Position numbers and translations under genes: made by a program. The notes beneath the pieces are model-generated. The model did no database searches, had not been told where the DNA came from, and saw only the letters and a program-made list of their open reading frames with translations. 64,000 nt of DNA from assembly GCF_003148845.1 (NCBI RefSeq), contig NZ_QGHA01000006.1, positions 62,001 through 126,000 of the forward strand, read 5' to 3'. The first letter of the stretch is position 1, and each line of letters starts with the position of its first letter. Of the stretch, positions 16,914 to 25,548 are shown one piece after another. This stretch comes from Mucilaginibacter oryzae. Its GTDB lineage: Bacteria > Bacteroidota > Bacteroidia > Sphingobacteriales > Sphingobacteriaceae.

Positions 16914-17981
16914 GTGAACAATACAAATGGTAAAATCGATATCCGAAGCCTGAGCCTGAGCACCTTACAGGAGCATTTTATCCGCATGGATGAAAAAAGC
17001 TTCCGGGCAAAACAGGTTTACGAGTGGCTGTGGAAAAAATCCTGCTTTTCTTTCAACGAGATGAGCAATATTTCTAAAGAACTGCGCACTAAACTGGATG
17101 ATAATTTTGTAATCAATAATGTAAAAATTAATTCCTCACAGGTTAGTGCTGATAAAACTATAAAAAATTCTTTTATTTTACATGATAACCATTTAATTGA
17201 GGGTGTTTTAATTCCTACCCCGGGCCGGATGACAGCCTGTGTATCATCGCAGGTGGGCTGCAGTTTAACCTGCAAATTTTGCGCTACCGGGTACATGGAA
17301 CGCAAACGGAACCTCAACCCTGATGAAATTTACGACCAGGTTGTGCTGATTGACAAACAGGCCCGCGAAAATTACGGCCAACCGCTGTCGAACATTGTTT
17401 ACATGGGCATGGGCGAACCTTTGCTCAATTATGCCAACATGATGAAATCCATCGATCGTATCACTTCGGAGGATGGCCTTAATATGGCAGCTAAACGTAT
17501 TACCGTGTCAACAGCCGGGATCGCCAAGATGATTAAAAAACTGGGCGATGATGATGTTAAGTTCAACCTTGCACTATCGCTTCACGCCGCTAACGACGAA
17601 AAGCGGAACACCATTATGCCCATCAACGAGCAAAACTCGTTAAAAGCACTGGCCGAGGCTTTAAAGTACTACTATGCCAAAACCAAAAACCCTGTAACTT
17701 ACGAGTATATCATTTTTGATGGCGTAAATGATAACATACAGGATGCCATGGAGTTAGCCAAATTTTGCAAACACCTGCCCTGCAAAGTTAATATTATTGA
17801 ATATAACCCTATAGCTTTTGCCAGCTACATTAACGCCGGCGAGGATAAAGTTGAAGCCTTTGCGGCTTACCTTACCAAACAAGGCATTAACACGCATCTG
17901 CGTCGCAGCAGGGGCAAAGACATTGACGCGGCATGCGGACAGTTAGCTATTAAAGAAAAAGATAAACTGGCCGAAGTTTAA
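16914..17981 (+). CDS. rlmN: 23S rRNA (adenine2503-C2)-methyltransferase RlmN
   Basis: RlmN is a radical-SAM enzyme that methylates A2503 of 23S rRNA and A37 of some tRNAs. The 355-residue product has the 4Fe-4S motif GCSLTCKFCATG (CX3CX2C, about residues 120-130), the MGMGEPLLNY motif, and the C-terminal catalytic cysteine in DIDAACGQLA. The start is GTG: KIDIRSLSLSTLQEHF follows directly as in homologues and the first in-frame ATG lies more than 20 codons downstream. comF follows 23 bp later and is probably cotranscribed. Confidence 0.96.
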   Translation: MNNTNGKIDIRSLSLSTLQEHFIRMDEKSFRAKQVYEWLWKKSCFSFNEMSNISKELRTKLDDNFVINNVKINSSQVSADKTIKNSFILHDNHLIEGVLIPTPGRMTACVSSQVGCSLTCKFCATGYMERKRNLNPDEIYDQVVLIDKQARENYGQPLSNIVYMGMGEPLLNYANMMKSIDRITSEDGLNMAAKRITVSTAGIAKMIKKLGDDDVKFNLALSLHAANDEKRNTIMPINEQNSLKALAEALKYYYAKTKNPVTYEYIIFDGVNDNIQDAMELAKFCKHLPCKVNIIEYNPIAFASYINAGEDKVEAFAAYLTKQGINTHLRRSRGKDIDAACGQLAIKEKDKLAEV

Positions 17982-18004
17982 AAAATCCGCCTTAACTTAA
18001 GGCC

Positions 18005-18703
18005 ATGAATTTGCTGCGCACCTACCTGGCCGATTTTGTTTCGTTGCTGTTCCCGGAGCTTTGCATGGCCTGCGAAGACAGCCTGGTAGCAGGCGAGTAC
18101 ATCCTGTGCAGCCATTGCCGGTTTAATTTACCATTTACCAACTTTCACCAACAACCTGATAACATTGTAGCCCGGCAATTTTGGGGCAAAATCAATATTG
18201 AGTTTGCTTATGCCCTGTATTATTTTCAAAAAGGTGGTAAGGTACAGCACCTGATGCACAATTTTAAATATAACGGCATGCGGCAAATAGGCAACCTGCT
18301 GGGTAATATGGCGGGCGGGCAATTATTGGGCAACCCTGCGTTCAAAACCATCGACGTTATTATCCCGGTGCCGTTGCATAAAAGCCGCATGCGCGAAAGG
18401 GGCTACAACCAAAGTACCTGTTTTGCCCAGGGACTGGCCGAAAAACTGCATGCGGTTGTCGACGATAAGAATTTAATACGCACGGTGGCTACAAAAACGC
18501 AAACCCACAAATCGCGCTTTGCCCGGTTTGAAAATATGCAGCAGGTATTTGAGGTAAAAAACCCGGGGTTATTGGAAGGGAAACATATTTTACTGGTGGA
18601 TGATATTGTTACCACCGGCTCTACCCTTGAAGCCTGCGGGATTGAATTGCTTAAAATACCCGGCGTGACGTTGAGCATAGCAACGATCGCTTATGCGGAG
18701 TAG
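18005..18703 (+). CDS. ComF-family phosphoribosyltransferase-like protein
   Basis: The 232-residue protein has the ComF layout: an N-terminal four-cysteine zinc-type knuckle (LCMACEDSLVAGEYILCSHC, about residues 20-39) and a C-terminal phosphoribosyltransferase fold with the PRPP loop ILLVDDIVTTGSTLEACG (about 197-215). ComF proteins are linked to DNA uptake in naturally competent bacteria, but the enzyme reaction is unknown. The central piece VIIPVPLHKSRMRERGYNQS is also conserved in the family. It ends convergently with an AsmA-like gene, 60 bp apart, with no obvious terminator between. Confidence 0.92.
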   Translation: MNLLRTYLADFVSLLFPELCMACEDSLVAGEYILCSHCRFNLPFTNFHQQPDNIVARQFWGKINIEFAYALYYFQKGGKVQHLMHNFKYNGMRQIGNLLGNMAGGQLLGNPAFKTIDVIIPVPLHKSRMRERGYNQSTCFAQGLAEKLHAVVDDKNLIRTVATKTQTHKSRFARFENMQQVFEVKNPGLLEGKHILLVDDIVTTGSTLEACGIELLKIPGVTLSIATIAYAE

Positions 18704-18763
18704 GAACGCCCATCGAATGATGTTGATTTGATAAAAATCCATTATTAGCTAACAAACCTGCCG

Positions 18764-20566
18764 CTAAAACTTTCCCTCATCCATTAATTTTTTCCTCTCG
18801 GCTTTTCGCTTTTGCCGCTCCGCTTTATTTTTTAGGCGCTCGGCTTTATTTTTATTGTGTTCGTCAATGCGGTCTTTGGTGGCTTTTTGCGATTTTTCGT
18901 CAAGACCGATGCAGGGTTTGATACCCGTAAGCAGGGTTTTCCAGATGGTTTTCCAGAAAGCGAAATCTTTAGGCCGTTTAAATACCACGTATGATGAGGT
19001 CAGTTTCCCTTTCTCATCCGGGTTATTGTGTTTAATTACAAAAAGGTTGGCGAAGATGGAGATGATGGTTTTGCGTTTAAGGCGGTCATTAGCCGTATCA
19101 GGCTTCAGCAATACCACTTTCAGGTCGTTATATAAAAAATCAACCTTACCTTTAAACACCTTGCTGTTGGCTGCTATATCAAAACTGAACTTTTTAACCT
19201 TTCCCGAGGTCATTTTTACCATGGCCAGGGGCATGGTTGCCGGGTTAAGCCGTGAAAAATCCATGGAGCCCAGGCTGCCTTTACAGCTAAAAGGGGCGTT
19301 ATCATCATTTAAGGTAAATTTAAACTGAACATCCAAACGGCCGTAGTTCATAAAATAAGATACAAGCGTAACATCGCTAATGTTATTTTTAGCAACCGCC
19401 GAAGGATTGTTAGTTAAATTTAAAATAGTACCGCTGGTATTGTTAAACTCCACTGCACCCGTTTGCTGCGTTTTTTTGTTAAACTCGCTATAAACCACAT
19501 CAACGCGGCGCAACTTTACGGTATCTACCCGCAAATCGAGGTTGAGTTTACGGATCAGCATGTTCGGGAAGGTTTTCACCTTGTCACTCCCGTCGTCAGG
19601 CCCTTTCACCGGGTTGGTAAACGCGGTGATCTTCCCGCCGGCAACACTTAAGCTCCTGGCCGAAAAGGTTCGATACTTATGATAGTTAAGGTAATCGAAA
19701 TGATTGATCTGTATCGAATCGGCCAGGAAGCCGAGCCTGTCCTTCCGGCTTTTATCAAAAAAATTATCGGGCTTTAACGGCTGCACGGCCAATCCCTCAA
19801 TATTTAACTGCGAAGTTAAGGTTGATAACTTAAGGTGTTTAATTTTATAGGTATACAGGCCGCTTGGTGTTTCGCCCGTATAATTATTAAGTTCGGTTAC
19901 AATATCCCTGCAGTAAAGCAGGCGTGATTTATCGGTTTGCGTAGCCGAATCAATGAGCAGGTCGTTAGCGCTCAGGCTTAATTCTCTTAGTTTGGAGATG
20001 GCTACTTTATTGCCCGAATAGTCTTCATAATCGAGGTTAACATCATTTAACAGGATATTACCAATATGTACCGATTTCAGGCTTTTAGCGATCCGCTGCC
20101 AGGCAGTACGGTGGTCTTTAACCACGGTATCTTTGGTATGATTGAGCTGGTAGGTTACTTTTAACTTAGGTTCGCTCAGAATAATCTGGCCTATATTAAG
20201 CTTTTTTTGAAAGTAAAGGCTAAACGGGTGGGCATGGTTAATCACCAAACGTTTAACCGTTAGCTCAACAAGCGTATTAGGCGCCAGGTGCAGCCTTTTC
20301 CTTTGGTTATAAACCGCGGTGTCGGGTTTTAAAGTTATATTATAAAGGATGATCTTGCCCCGAAGGATATGCAGTTCGGCATCCGAAAAATCAGCCTTGT
20401 ACAAGCCGTCGCTGCTTTTTAATACCACATCCTTTACTTTGGATGCCAGTATGGGCGACCAGTACCTGTTCACTACTATCGCCAGTACCAATATAACCAC
20501 AACCGGTATCAGCACAAATTTAAATAATCGCTTTTGCCACCTGTGCTTTAAAAAGTTTAGCTTCAT
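18764..20566 (-). CDS. Large membrane-anchored protein, AsmA-like in layout
   Basis: I do not recognise a named family. The 600-residue protein has a basic N-terminus, one transmembrane helix (FVLIPVVVILVLAIVV, about residues 15-30) and a long periplasmic, beta-strand-rich body beginning VKDVVLKSSDGLYKADFSDAELHILRGKIILYNITL, which resembles the N-terminal part of AsmA-type proteins involved in lipid transport. The C-terminus is an extremely basic Lys/Arg/Glu tail with several KAERxKxKAER units, probably a helix. The start is the ATG at 20566; a TTG-initiated extension to 20629 is open but unlikely. It is divergent from miaB. Confidence 0.72.
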   Translation of the reverse strand: MKLNFLKHRWQKRLFKFVLIPVVVILVLAIVVNRYWSPILASKVKDVVLKSSDGLYKADFSDAELHILRGKIILYNITLKPDTAVYNQRKRLHLAPNTLVELTVKRLVINHAHPFSLYFQKKLNIGQIILSEPKLKVTYQLNHTKDTVVKDHRTAWQRIAKSLKSVHIGNILLNDVNLDYEDYSGNKVAISKLRELSLSANDLLIDSATQTDKSRLLYCRDIVTELNNYTGETPSGLYTYKIKHLKLSTLTSQLNIEGLAVQPLKPDNFFDKSRKDRLGFLADSIQINHFDYLNYHKYRTFSARSLSVAGGKITAFTNPVKGPDDGSDKVKTFPNMLIRKLNLDLRVDTVKLRRVDVVYSEFNKKTQQTGAVEFNNTSGTILNLTNNPSAVAKNNISDVTLVSYFMNYGRLDVQFKFTLNDDNAPFSCKGSLGSMDFSRLNPATMPLAMVKMTSGKVKKFSFDIAANSKVFKGKVDFLYNDLKVVLLKPDTANDRLKRKTIISIFANLFVIKHNNPDEKGKLTSSYVVFKRPKDFAFWKTIWKTLLTGIKPCIGLDEKSQKATKDRIDEHNKNKAERLKNKAERQKRKAERKKLMDEGKF

Positions 20567-20745
20567 GTACCGGTTGTTATTGCTTAAGGTTAACAGCAAG
20601 ATAGCAACTTTTGTTATCCTGTAAGGCAAACCGCCTGCTTTTTATAAAAAAATTCATTTGCGGTTCATATTCCGTACTGATTTTCACAGGCAAATTCATT
20701 TTATTAAATACTGACAATATGTCATCTATATAAGTATATTTTGTT

Positions 20746-20753
20746 TATTTTTG
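20746..20753 (+). promoter_or_regulatory. -7 promoter box of the miaB operon
   Basis: TATTTTTG is a perfect TAnnTTTG box ending 21 nt before the ATG at 20775. It rules out the TTG at 20751 as a start codon, since that lies inside the box. Confidence 0.65.
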
Positions 20754-20774
20754 CAAACTAATTTTTATACAAGA

Positions 20775-22274
20775 ATGATGGATTTGCTTATTCCGGATAA
20801 AACACATGATGAGAGCAGGCAGGGCGAGGCGTTGATGTTAAATGCCGAAACAGCTAAAAATAACGGCCGCAAGCTTTATATTGAAAGCTATGGCTGCGCG
20901 ATGAATTTTTCGGACAGCGAGATAGTTGCTTCTATTTTGGCCGAACGTGGTTTTGAAACCACTACCGATCATACCTTGGCCGATGTTATTTTTATCAACA
21001 CCTGCTCTATCCGCGAAAATGCCGAACAACGCGTTCGTAACCGTCTTAAAGAATTTACCATAACCAAGGTTAAAAATCCGGGCCTGGTGGTTGGGGTGCT
21101 GGGCTGCATGGCCGAGCGCTTAAAATCAAAATTCCTGGAGGAAGAAAAATTAGTAGATGTAGTTGTTGGCCCCGATGCTTACCGCGACCTGCCCAACCTG
21201 ATCGATAAGGTTGATGACGGACAAAAGGCCGTAAACGTGCTGCTATCGCGCGAGGAAACCTATGCCGATATCAGTCCGGTGCGTTTAAACAGTAATGGCA
21301 TCAATGCCTTTGTATCCATTATGCGCGGGTGTGACAACATGTGCTCATTTTGCGTGGTACCGTTTACCCGCGGCCGCGAGCGCAGCCGCGATCCGCTATC
21401 GATAGAAGCCGAATGCCGGGACTTGTTTGAAAAAGGCTACCGGGAAGTTACATTGCTGGGTCAAAACGTAGACTCGTATAAATGGAGCCCCACCCAAACC
21501 CTCCCCGGAAGGGAGGGCTTAGAAAAGGCCGAAAATCAAAAAGTCTCCCCTACCGGGGGAGATTTAGAGGGGGCTACTACCAACTTTGCAAATTTATTGG
21601 AGCGAATCGCCCTGATCGATCCTGATCTGCGGGTGAGGTTCTCGACTTCGCACCCTAAGGATATTACCGATGAGGTGCTTCACACCATCAATAAATACGA
21701 CAACATCTGCAACTACATCCATTTGCCGGTACAATCAGGCAACAGTCGAATACTCGACCTGATGAACCGCACTTACGACCGTGAATGGTATATCAACCGC
21801 ATCGACGCTATCCGCCGCATTATTCCTGATTGCGCTATTTCAACCGATATAATCACAGGCTTTTGCAGTGAAACCGACGAAGAGCACAAGGATACGGTAA
21901 GCATGATGGACTACGTAAAATACGATTTTGCCTACATGTTCAAGTACAGCGAAAGGCCCGGCACACTGGCCGCTAAACGTTATGCCGACGATATCCCGGA
22001 AGAAGTGAAGCAAAAGCGCCTCACCGAAATTGTAGCTAAACAGCAGGAATATTCTTTTTACCGGATGCAGGCAAGAATAGGTACAGTTGAAAGAGTGCTG
22101 ATAGAAGGCTTCTCCAAAAAATCAGACAAGGATTATTGCGGCCGCAGCGATCAAAACGCGATGGTGATCTTCCCTGTAGGTGAAGGTTATAAGCCAGGGC
22201 AGTATGTGAATGTATTGATTGAGCGCAGTACAACAGCTACGTTGATAGGCAAAGTAATCCCCCAAACCCCCTGA
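20775..22274 (+). CDS. miaB: tRNA-2-methylthio-N6-dimethylallyladenosine synthase MiaB, with an in-frame repeat insertion
   Basis: MiaB adds the 2-methylthio group to i6A37 of tRNAs that read U-starting codons. The 499-residue protein has the N-terminal methylthiotransferase domain with cysteines in ESYGCAMNF, FINTCSIREN and LGCMAER; the radical-SAM cluster motif RGCDNMCSFCVVPFTRGRERSR (CX3CX2C, near residue 193); and a C-terminal TRAM domain. Residues 238-267 are foreign: 30 residues between LLGQNVDSYKW and TNFANLLERIA are encoded by a 90-bp G/C-rich palindromic element. The last residues (IPQTP) and the stop come from a second copy of the same repeat family. The start is the ATG at 20775, because the TTG at 20751 is inside the promoter. 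Enzyme identity is certain; whether the insertion is tolerated is not known. Confidence 0.95.
   Translation: MMDLLIPDKTHDESRQGEALMLNAETAKNNGRKLYIESYGCAMNFSDSEIVASILAERGFETTTDHTLADVIFINTCSIRENAEQRVRNRLKEFTITKVKNPGLVVGVLGCMAERLKSKFLEEEKLVDVVVGPDAYRDLPNLIDKVDDGQKAVNVLLSREETYADISPVRLNSNGINAFVSIMRGCDNMCSFCVVPFTRGRERSRDPLSIEAECRDLFEKGYREVTLLGQNVDSYKWSPTQTLPGREGLEKAENQKVSPTGGDLEGATTNFANLLERIALIDPDLRVRFSTSHPKDITDEVLHTINKYDNICNYIHLPVQSGNSRILDLMNRTYDREWYINRIDAIRRIIPDCAISTDIITGFCSETDEEHKDTVSMMDYVKYDFAYMFKYSERPGTLAAKRYADDIPEEVKQKRLTEIVAKQQEYSFYRMQARIGTVERVLIEGFSKKSDKDYCGRSDQNAMVIFPVGEGYKPGQYVNVLIERSTTATLIGKVIPQTP
21486..21575. repeat. Palindromic G/C-rich element inserted in frame within miaB
   Basis: Exactly 90 bp, starting AGCCCC and ending GGGGGCT. 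The outer 20 bp are imperfect inverted copies, and each half contains its own palindrome (CCCTCCC..GGGAGGG at 21499-21517; TCTCCCC..GGGGAGA at 21544-21562). It is read as 30 sense codons without a stop and resembles the elements at 22258-22377 and 42314-42340. Confidence 0.85.
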
Positions 22275-22377
22275 AGGGGAGTTACATCCTGCGGTTTTTA
22301 GGAACCAGGGCATGTTTCGGGGTTCAAACTAAATTATAAACTTTTAAATAAACTCCCCCTTTAGGGGGGCGGGGGGT
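22258..22377. repeat. 120-bp element with 25-bp imperfect terminal inverted repeats between miaB and the sigma-54 gene
   Basis: The left arm (22259-22283, ACCCCCTGAAGGGGAGTT core) and right arm (22351-22377, AACTCCCCCTTTAGGGGGG core) are inverted copies around 67 bp. The left arm contains the miaB stop codon (22272-22274) and the right arm ends one base before the ATG of the next gene. Confidence 0.87.
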
Positions 22378-23637
22378 ATGGAAGTACAAGAAATAAAACA
22401 ACGCTTCGGCATCATCGGCAATTCGCCGTTGCTTAACCGGGCCATAACTATAGCAAATCAGGTGGCGCCTACCGATATTTCGGTATTGATTACCGGCGAG
22501 AGCGGTAGCGGTAAAGAGGTATTTTCGCAGATCATCCACCAGATGAGCCCGCGGAAGCACGGCCCATTTATTGCCGTTAACTGCGGGGCTATACCTGAAG
22601 GAACTATCGATTCAGAATTGTTCGGTCACGAAAAAGGCGCCTATACCGGCGCGGTTGGCGAGCGCAAGGGTTATTTTGAAACAGTAAACGGCGGTACCAT
22701 ATTTTTAGATGAAATTGCCGAAATGCCGCTTGGCACACAGGCCAGGCTGCTGCGTGTGCTTGAATCGGGCCAGTATATCAAAGTAGGCTCGTCAAAGGTA
22801 GAGAAAACCAATGTACGGGTTATAGCGGCAACCAATGTTGACGTTTATGACGCGGTAAAGAATGGCAAGTTTCGCGAAGACCTTTACTATCGCTTAAATA
22901 CTGTTCCGTTAAAGATCCCGCCGTTACGCGACCGGAAGGAAGACATTTTTCTGCTTTTCCGCAAGTTCACCGCCGATTTTACAGATAAATACCGCACGCC
23001 GCCTATCCAACTGGATGACGACGCGCAGCAGGTGTTAACCAATTACACGTGGCCGGGTAACGTAAGGCAGCTTAAAAACATGGCCGAGCAACTGGCCGTG
23101 CTTGAGCGCGACCGCATCATTACAGCCCAGACCCTGCTTACCTACATCCCGCATGAAGTTGGCGGCCGTAACCTGCCCATGCGTTTGGAAAACCAGCCTA
23201 AAGAAGACTTTTCGGAGCGCGATATACTGTATAAAGTGCTTTTTGACATGAAGCGCGACATGGTGGAGCTAAAAAAACTGGTAGCAGATATTATTGAGCA
23301 CGGGGGCGTTTCGCCGCATTACGCCAATAACCCGCAAACGCTTAACCAGCTTTACCGCGATATTGAACTGCATGGCAGTACCGAGCCACAATTTACTTTG
23401 CAGCAGCCCGTTAATAACGTTACCAGCAGCAGTAATAATAACAATACTACTATTGACGGCTTTAACATTACGCATGATGCCGAAGAGGTTGAAGAATCGT
23501 TATCACTGATAGATAAAGAATCAGACCTGATACGTAAAGCCCTTAAAAAACATAAAGGCAAACGTAAACTGGCCGCTAACGAACTGGGCATCTCCGAGCG
23601 TACTTTATACCGGAAAATAAAAGAACTAAATTTATAA
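22378..23637 (+). CDS. Sigma-54-dependent transcriptional activator without receiver domain
   Basis: These AAA+ proteins remodel RNA polymerase holoenzyme containing RpoN to open promoters. The 419-residue protein starts almost directly with the AAA+ domain (about residues 8-240): Walker A TGESGSGKE, sigma-contact loop GAYTGA (usually GAFTGA), and Walker B GGTIFLDEIAEMPLG. A Fis-type helix-turn-helix closes the protein (KRKLAANELGISERTLYRKI). A loosely conserved linker with an Asn/Ser-rich patch lies between. There is no N-terminal receiver, GAF or PAS domain, so activity must be controlled otherwise. It is followed by lptE within 6 bp, which suggests a link to envelope assembly. Confidence 0.93.
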   Translation: MEVQEIKQRFGIIGNSPLLNRAITIANQVAPTDISVLITGESGSGKEVFSQIIHQMSPRKHGPFIAVNCGAIPEGTIDSELFGHEKGAYTGAVGERKGYFETVNGGTIFLDEIAEMPLGTQARLLRVLESGQYIKVGSSKVEKTNVRVIAATNVDVYDAVKNGKFREDLYYRLNTVPLKIPPLRDRKEDIFLLFRKFTADFTDKYRTPPIQLDDDAQQVLTNYTWPGNVRQLKNMAEQLAVLERDRIITAQTLLTYIPHEVGGRNLPMRLENQPKEDFSERDILYKVLFDMKRDMVELKKLVADIIEHGGVSPHYANNPQTLNQLYRDIELHGSTEPQFTLQQPVNNVTSSSNNNNTTIDGFNITHDAEEVEESLSLIDKESDLIRKALKKHKGKRKLAANELGISERTLYRKIKELNL

Positions 23638-23643
23638 AAATTG

Positions 23644-24168
23644 ATGAAACGATTTTTGGGGATCACTACGGCATTTGCTTTGACGCTTTTATGTTCATCG
23701 TGCTATACGCTGAAAAACAATACCATCCCCGTTGATATGAAAACGGTTAATGTCCAGTTTTTTGAAAACAACGCGCCGCTGGTGGTTAATAACCTGAGCC
23801 AAACCTTTACCGAAGCGTTGAAGGACAGGATTCGTACCCAAACCCGCCTAAGCCTGGTACGCGGCGAAGCTGATGCAACCATGTCGGGCGCTATTACGGG
23901 CTACTCGATCGCGCCGGTTTCTATCGAGGCTACCTCAAACAATGTAGCTCCCATTGCCGATGCCAACAGGCTTACCATAACCGTAAGGGTTAAATTTAGT
24001 TTCGACGCCGCAAAAACTGCTCCCGATAAAAAACTTAGCTTTGAAGAAAGTTTTACTAAGTTTGCCAATTACAGGGGAGATATCGGATCGCAGGAACAGG
24101 CGCTTATACAACAAATTACTAAGCAGCTGATTGACGATATTTTTAACAGGGCCTTTTCTAATTGGTAA
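23644..24168 (+). CDS. lptE: LptE-family LPS-assembly lipoprotein
   Basis: LptE plugs the LptD barrel and helps insert lipopolysaccharide in the outer membrane. The 174-residue product has a lipoprotein signal (MKRFLGITTAFALTLLCSSC, lipobox LCSSC) and the Bacteroidota LptE pattern: YTLKNNTIPVDMKTVNVQFFENNAPLV, then FTEALKDRIRTQTRLSLV, and a C-terminal QALIQQITKQLIDDIFN. The start is the ATG at 23644; a TTG precedes it. It lies 6 bp behind the sigma-54 activator and 21 bp before the next gene, within the miaB-secG operon. Confidence 0.85.
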   Translation: MKRFLGITTAFALTLLCSSCYTLKNNTIPVDMKTVNVQFFENNAPLVVNNLSQTFTEALKDRIRTQTRLSLVRGEADATMSGAITGYSIAPVSIEATSNNVAPIADANRLTITVRVKFSFDAAKTAPDKKLSFEESFTKFANYRGDIGSQEQALIQQITKQLIDDIFNRAFSNW

Positions 24169-24189
24169 GCAATTTGTATTTTCAACCAC

Positions 24190-25539
24190 GTGGATCAATA
24201 TTTGAATAAGAGGGAGTACGATATATTAGACGGATTGTTGGCCAATCCGGCTGATGCGGGTACCTTTTACGGTTATAACCTGCAGCAACTGGTTAATAAC
24301 TTTCCGCAAAGCGGCATTTTGAGGGCTTTGCTGGCGCATGCCGGTACCAACGATGATATTAAGCATGCAGCGGTATACTACAGCCCCCTGCTGTTACATA
24401 AACTGATTAACGATGCTGAAACGCTTCCGGCTGTATCTCCCGCTCAAATTATCAACCTTATTGACAGCACGCCATCAATAGGCAGATTTACACCAGCCGA
24501 AAATTATTTTAACAGCGGTACCATCAATGAAACCAAGGCGGTTGAAAGTGGGGTAAGCAACAACGAGCAAGTTACGGCCCTACATGAGGGCGACGTAACA
24601 CCACCGGTAATTAGTTTTGATATACCGGATGCGCCACCAGCAGTGCCGGTATTTACAGAAAATGCTGCCGTTGAAGATTTATCCTTTACCAATATCGGAT
24701 CCGCTAAACCGGGCGAGCAAATTGATGACGATGTGTACGACGAGATTGTAGGCATTGATAACATCGATATACCAAGACCGAATACTGTTGAACAGGTTAT
24801 TGATCCCGCCTCTGCCGGCACCGTGGAAAACACGCCGGTTGATACCAAACCTGCAGCCAACGATGAAACCGACAAATGGATAATAGGCAATATCGCATCT
24901 ACCGATTATTTTATGTTTGATAAATCGGTTGCCGATACCCGTAGTGAAGATAAAGCTCCGATACCTAACGCCGGTAATGTTCAAAAAGAAAGCCCCGCCG
25001 CGAAAGAGGCACCCGAAGTGATATCAAAGTATAACGACGAAAAGATGCCTTATACTTTTATGTGGTGGCTTGATAAAACCCGAAGAGAATACGCATCGGT
25101 TTATCAGCCTTACAGTATCGAATCAACCATTGCCGCAAAGGTTGCGCCGGCGCCTCCGGTATCGCCCGCTTCCGATGCCTTGCAGCACCAGTATTACGAA
25201 AATATTTTTCATGCGCAATCGCTCGAAGAGCTTGAAAAAACGCCGCAGCCGGATGTGCCGGAGATAAAAAGCAAGGAAGACCTGATCATTGAAAAATTTA
25301 TCAGGGAAGAGCCGCAGATCAGGCCGCCGGCGGCAAATAAAATCGACAATGAAAACAAGGCCAAGAGAAGCTCGGAAGACAGGAATGAACTGGTGAGTGA
25401 AACCCTTGCCCGCATTTATACCGAGCAAATGCTATATCACAAGGCTATTGCAACTTACAAAAAATTAATGTTGAAATTCCCGGATAAAAGCCGTTACTTT
25501 GCGAGCCAAATTGAACAATTAGAAAAAAAAGTAAATTAA
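24190..25539 (+). CDS. Conserved hypothetical protein between lptE and secG
   Basis: I do not recognise a family with a known function. The 449-residue protein begins at a GTG (no in-frame ATG occurs for over 250 codons) with a helical N-terminus (DQYLNKREYDILDGLLANPADAGTFYGYNL, about residues 2-80). A long acidic, Pro/Asp/Thr-rich segment without clear structure follows (about 95-370), containing an isolated tryptophan-rich patch (YTFMWWLDKTRREYASVY). The C-terminus looks like one TPR-type helical pair (LARIYTEQMLYHKAIATYKKLMLKFPDKS). No signal peptide or membrane helix is visible, so it is probably cytoplasmic. Its position between lptE and secG suggests a role in secretion or envelope biogenesis. 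Confidence 0.75.
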   Translation: MDQYLNKREYDILDGLLANPADAGTFYGYNLQQLVNNFPQSGILRALLAHAGTNDDIKHAAVYYSPLLLHKLINDAETLPAVSPAQIINLIDSTPSIGRFTPAENYFNSGTINETKAVESGVSNNEQVTALHEGDVTPPVISFDIPDAPPAVPVFTENAAVEDLSFTNIGSAKPGEQIDDDVYDEIVGIDNIDIPRPNTVEQVIDPASAGTVENTPVDTKPAANDETDKWIIGNIASTDYFMFDKSVADTRSEDKAPIPNAGNVQKESPAAKEAPEVISKYNDEKMPYTFMWWLDKTRREYASVYQPYSIESTIAAKVAPAPPVSPASDALQHQYYENIFHAQSLEELEKTPQPDVPEIKSKEDLIIEKFIREEPQIRPPAANKIDNENKAKRSSEDRNELVSETLARIYTEQMLYHKAIATYKKLMLKFPDKSRYFASQIEQLEKKVN

Positions 25540-25548
25540 TATAAAGAA

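Noticed and set aside
18704..18763. Terminator between comF and the AsmA-like gene
   Set aside because: I could not find a convincing stem with a T-run in either direction.
20567..20629. Longer TTG-initiated N-terminus of the AsmA-like protein
   Set aside because: The ATG at 20566 places a normal basic N-region in front of the membrane helix; the extension adds a second hydrophobic stretch with no family support.
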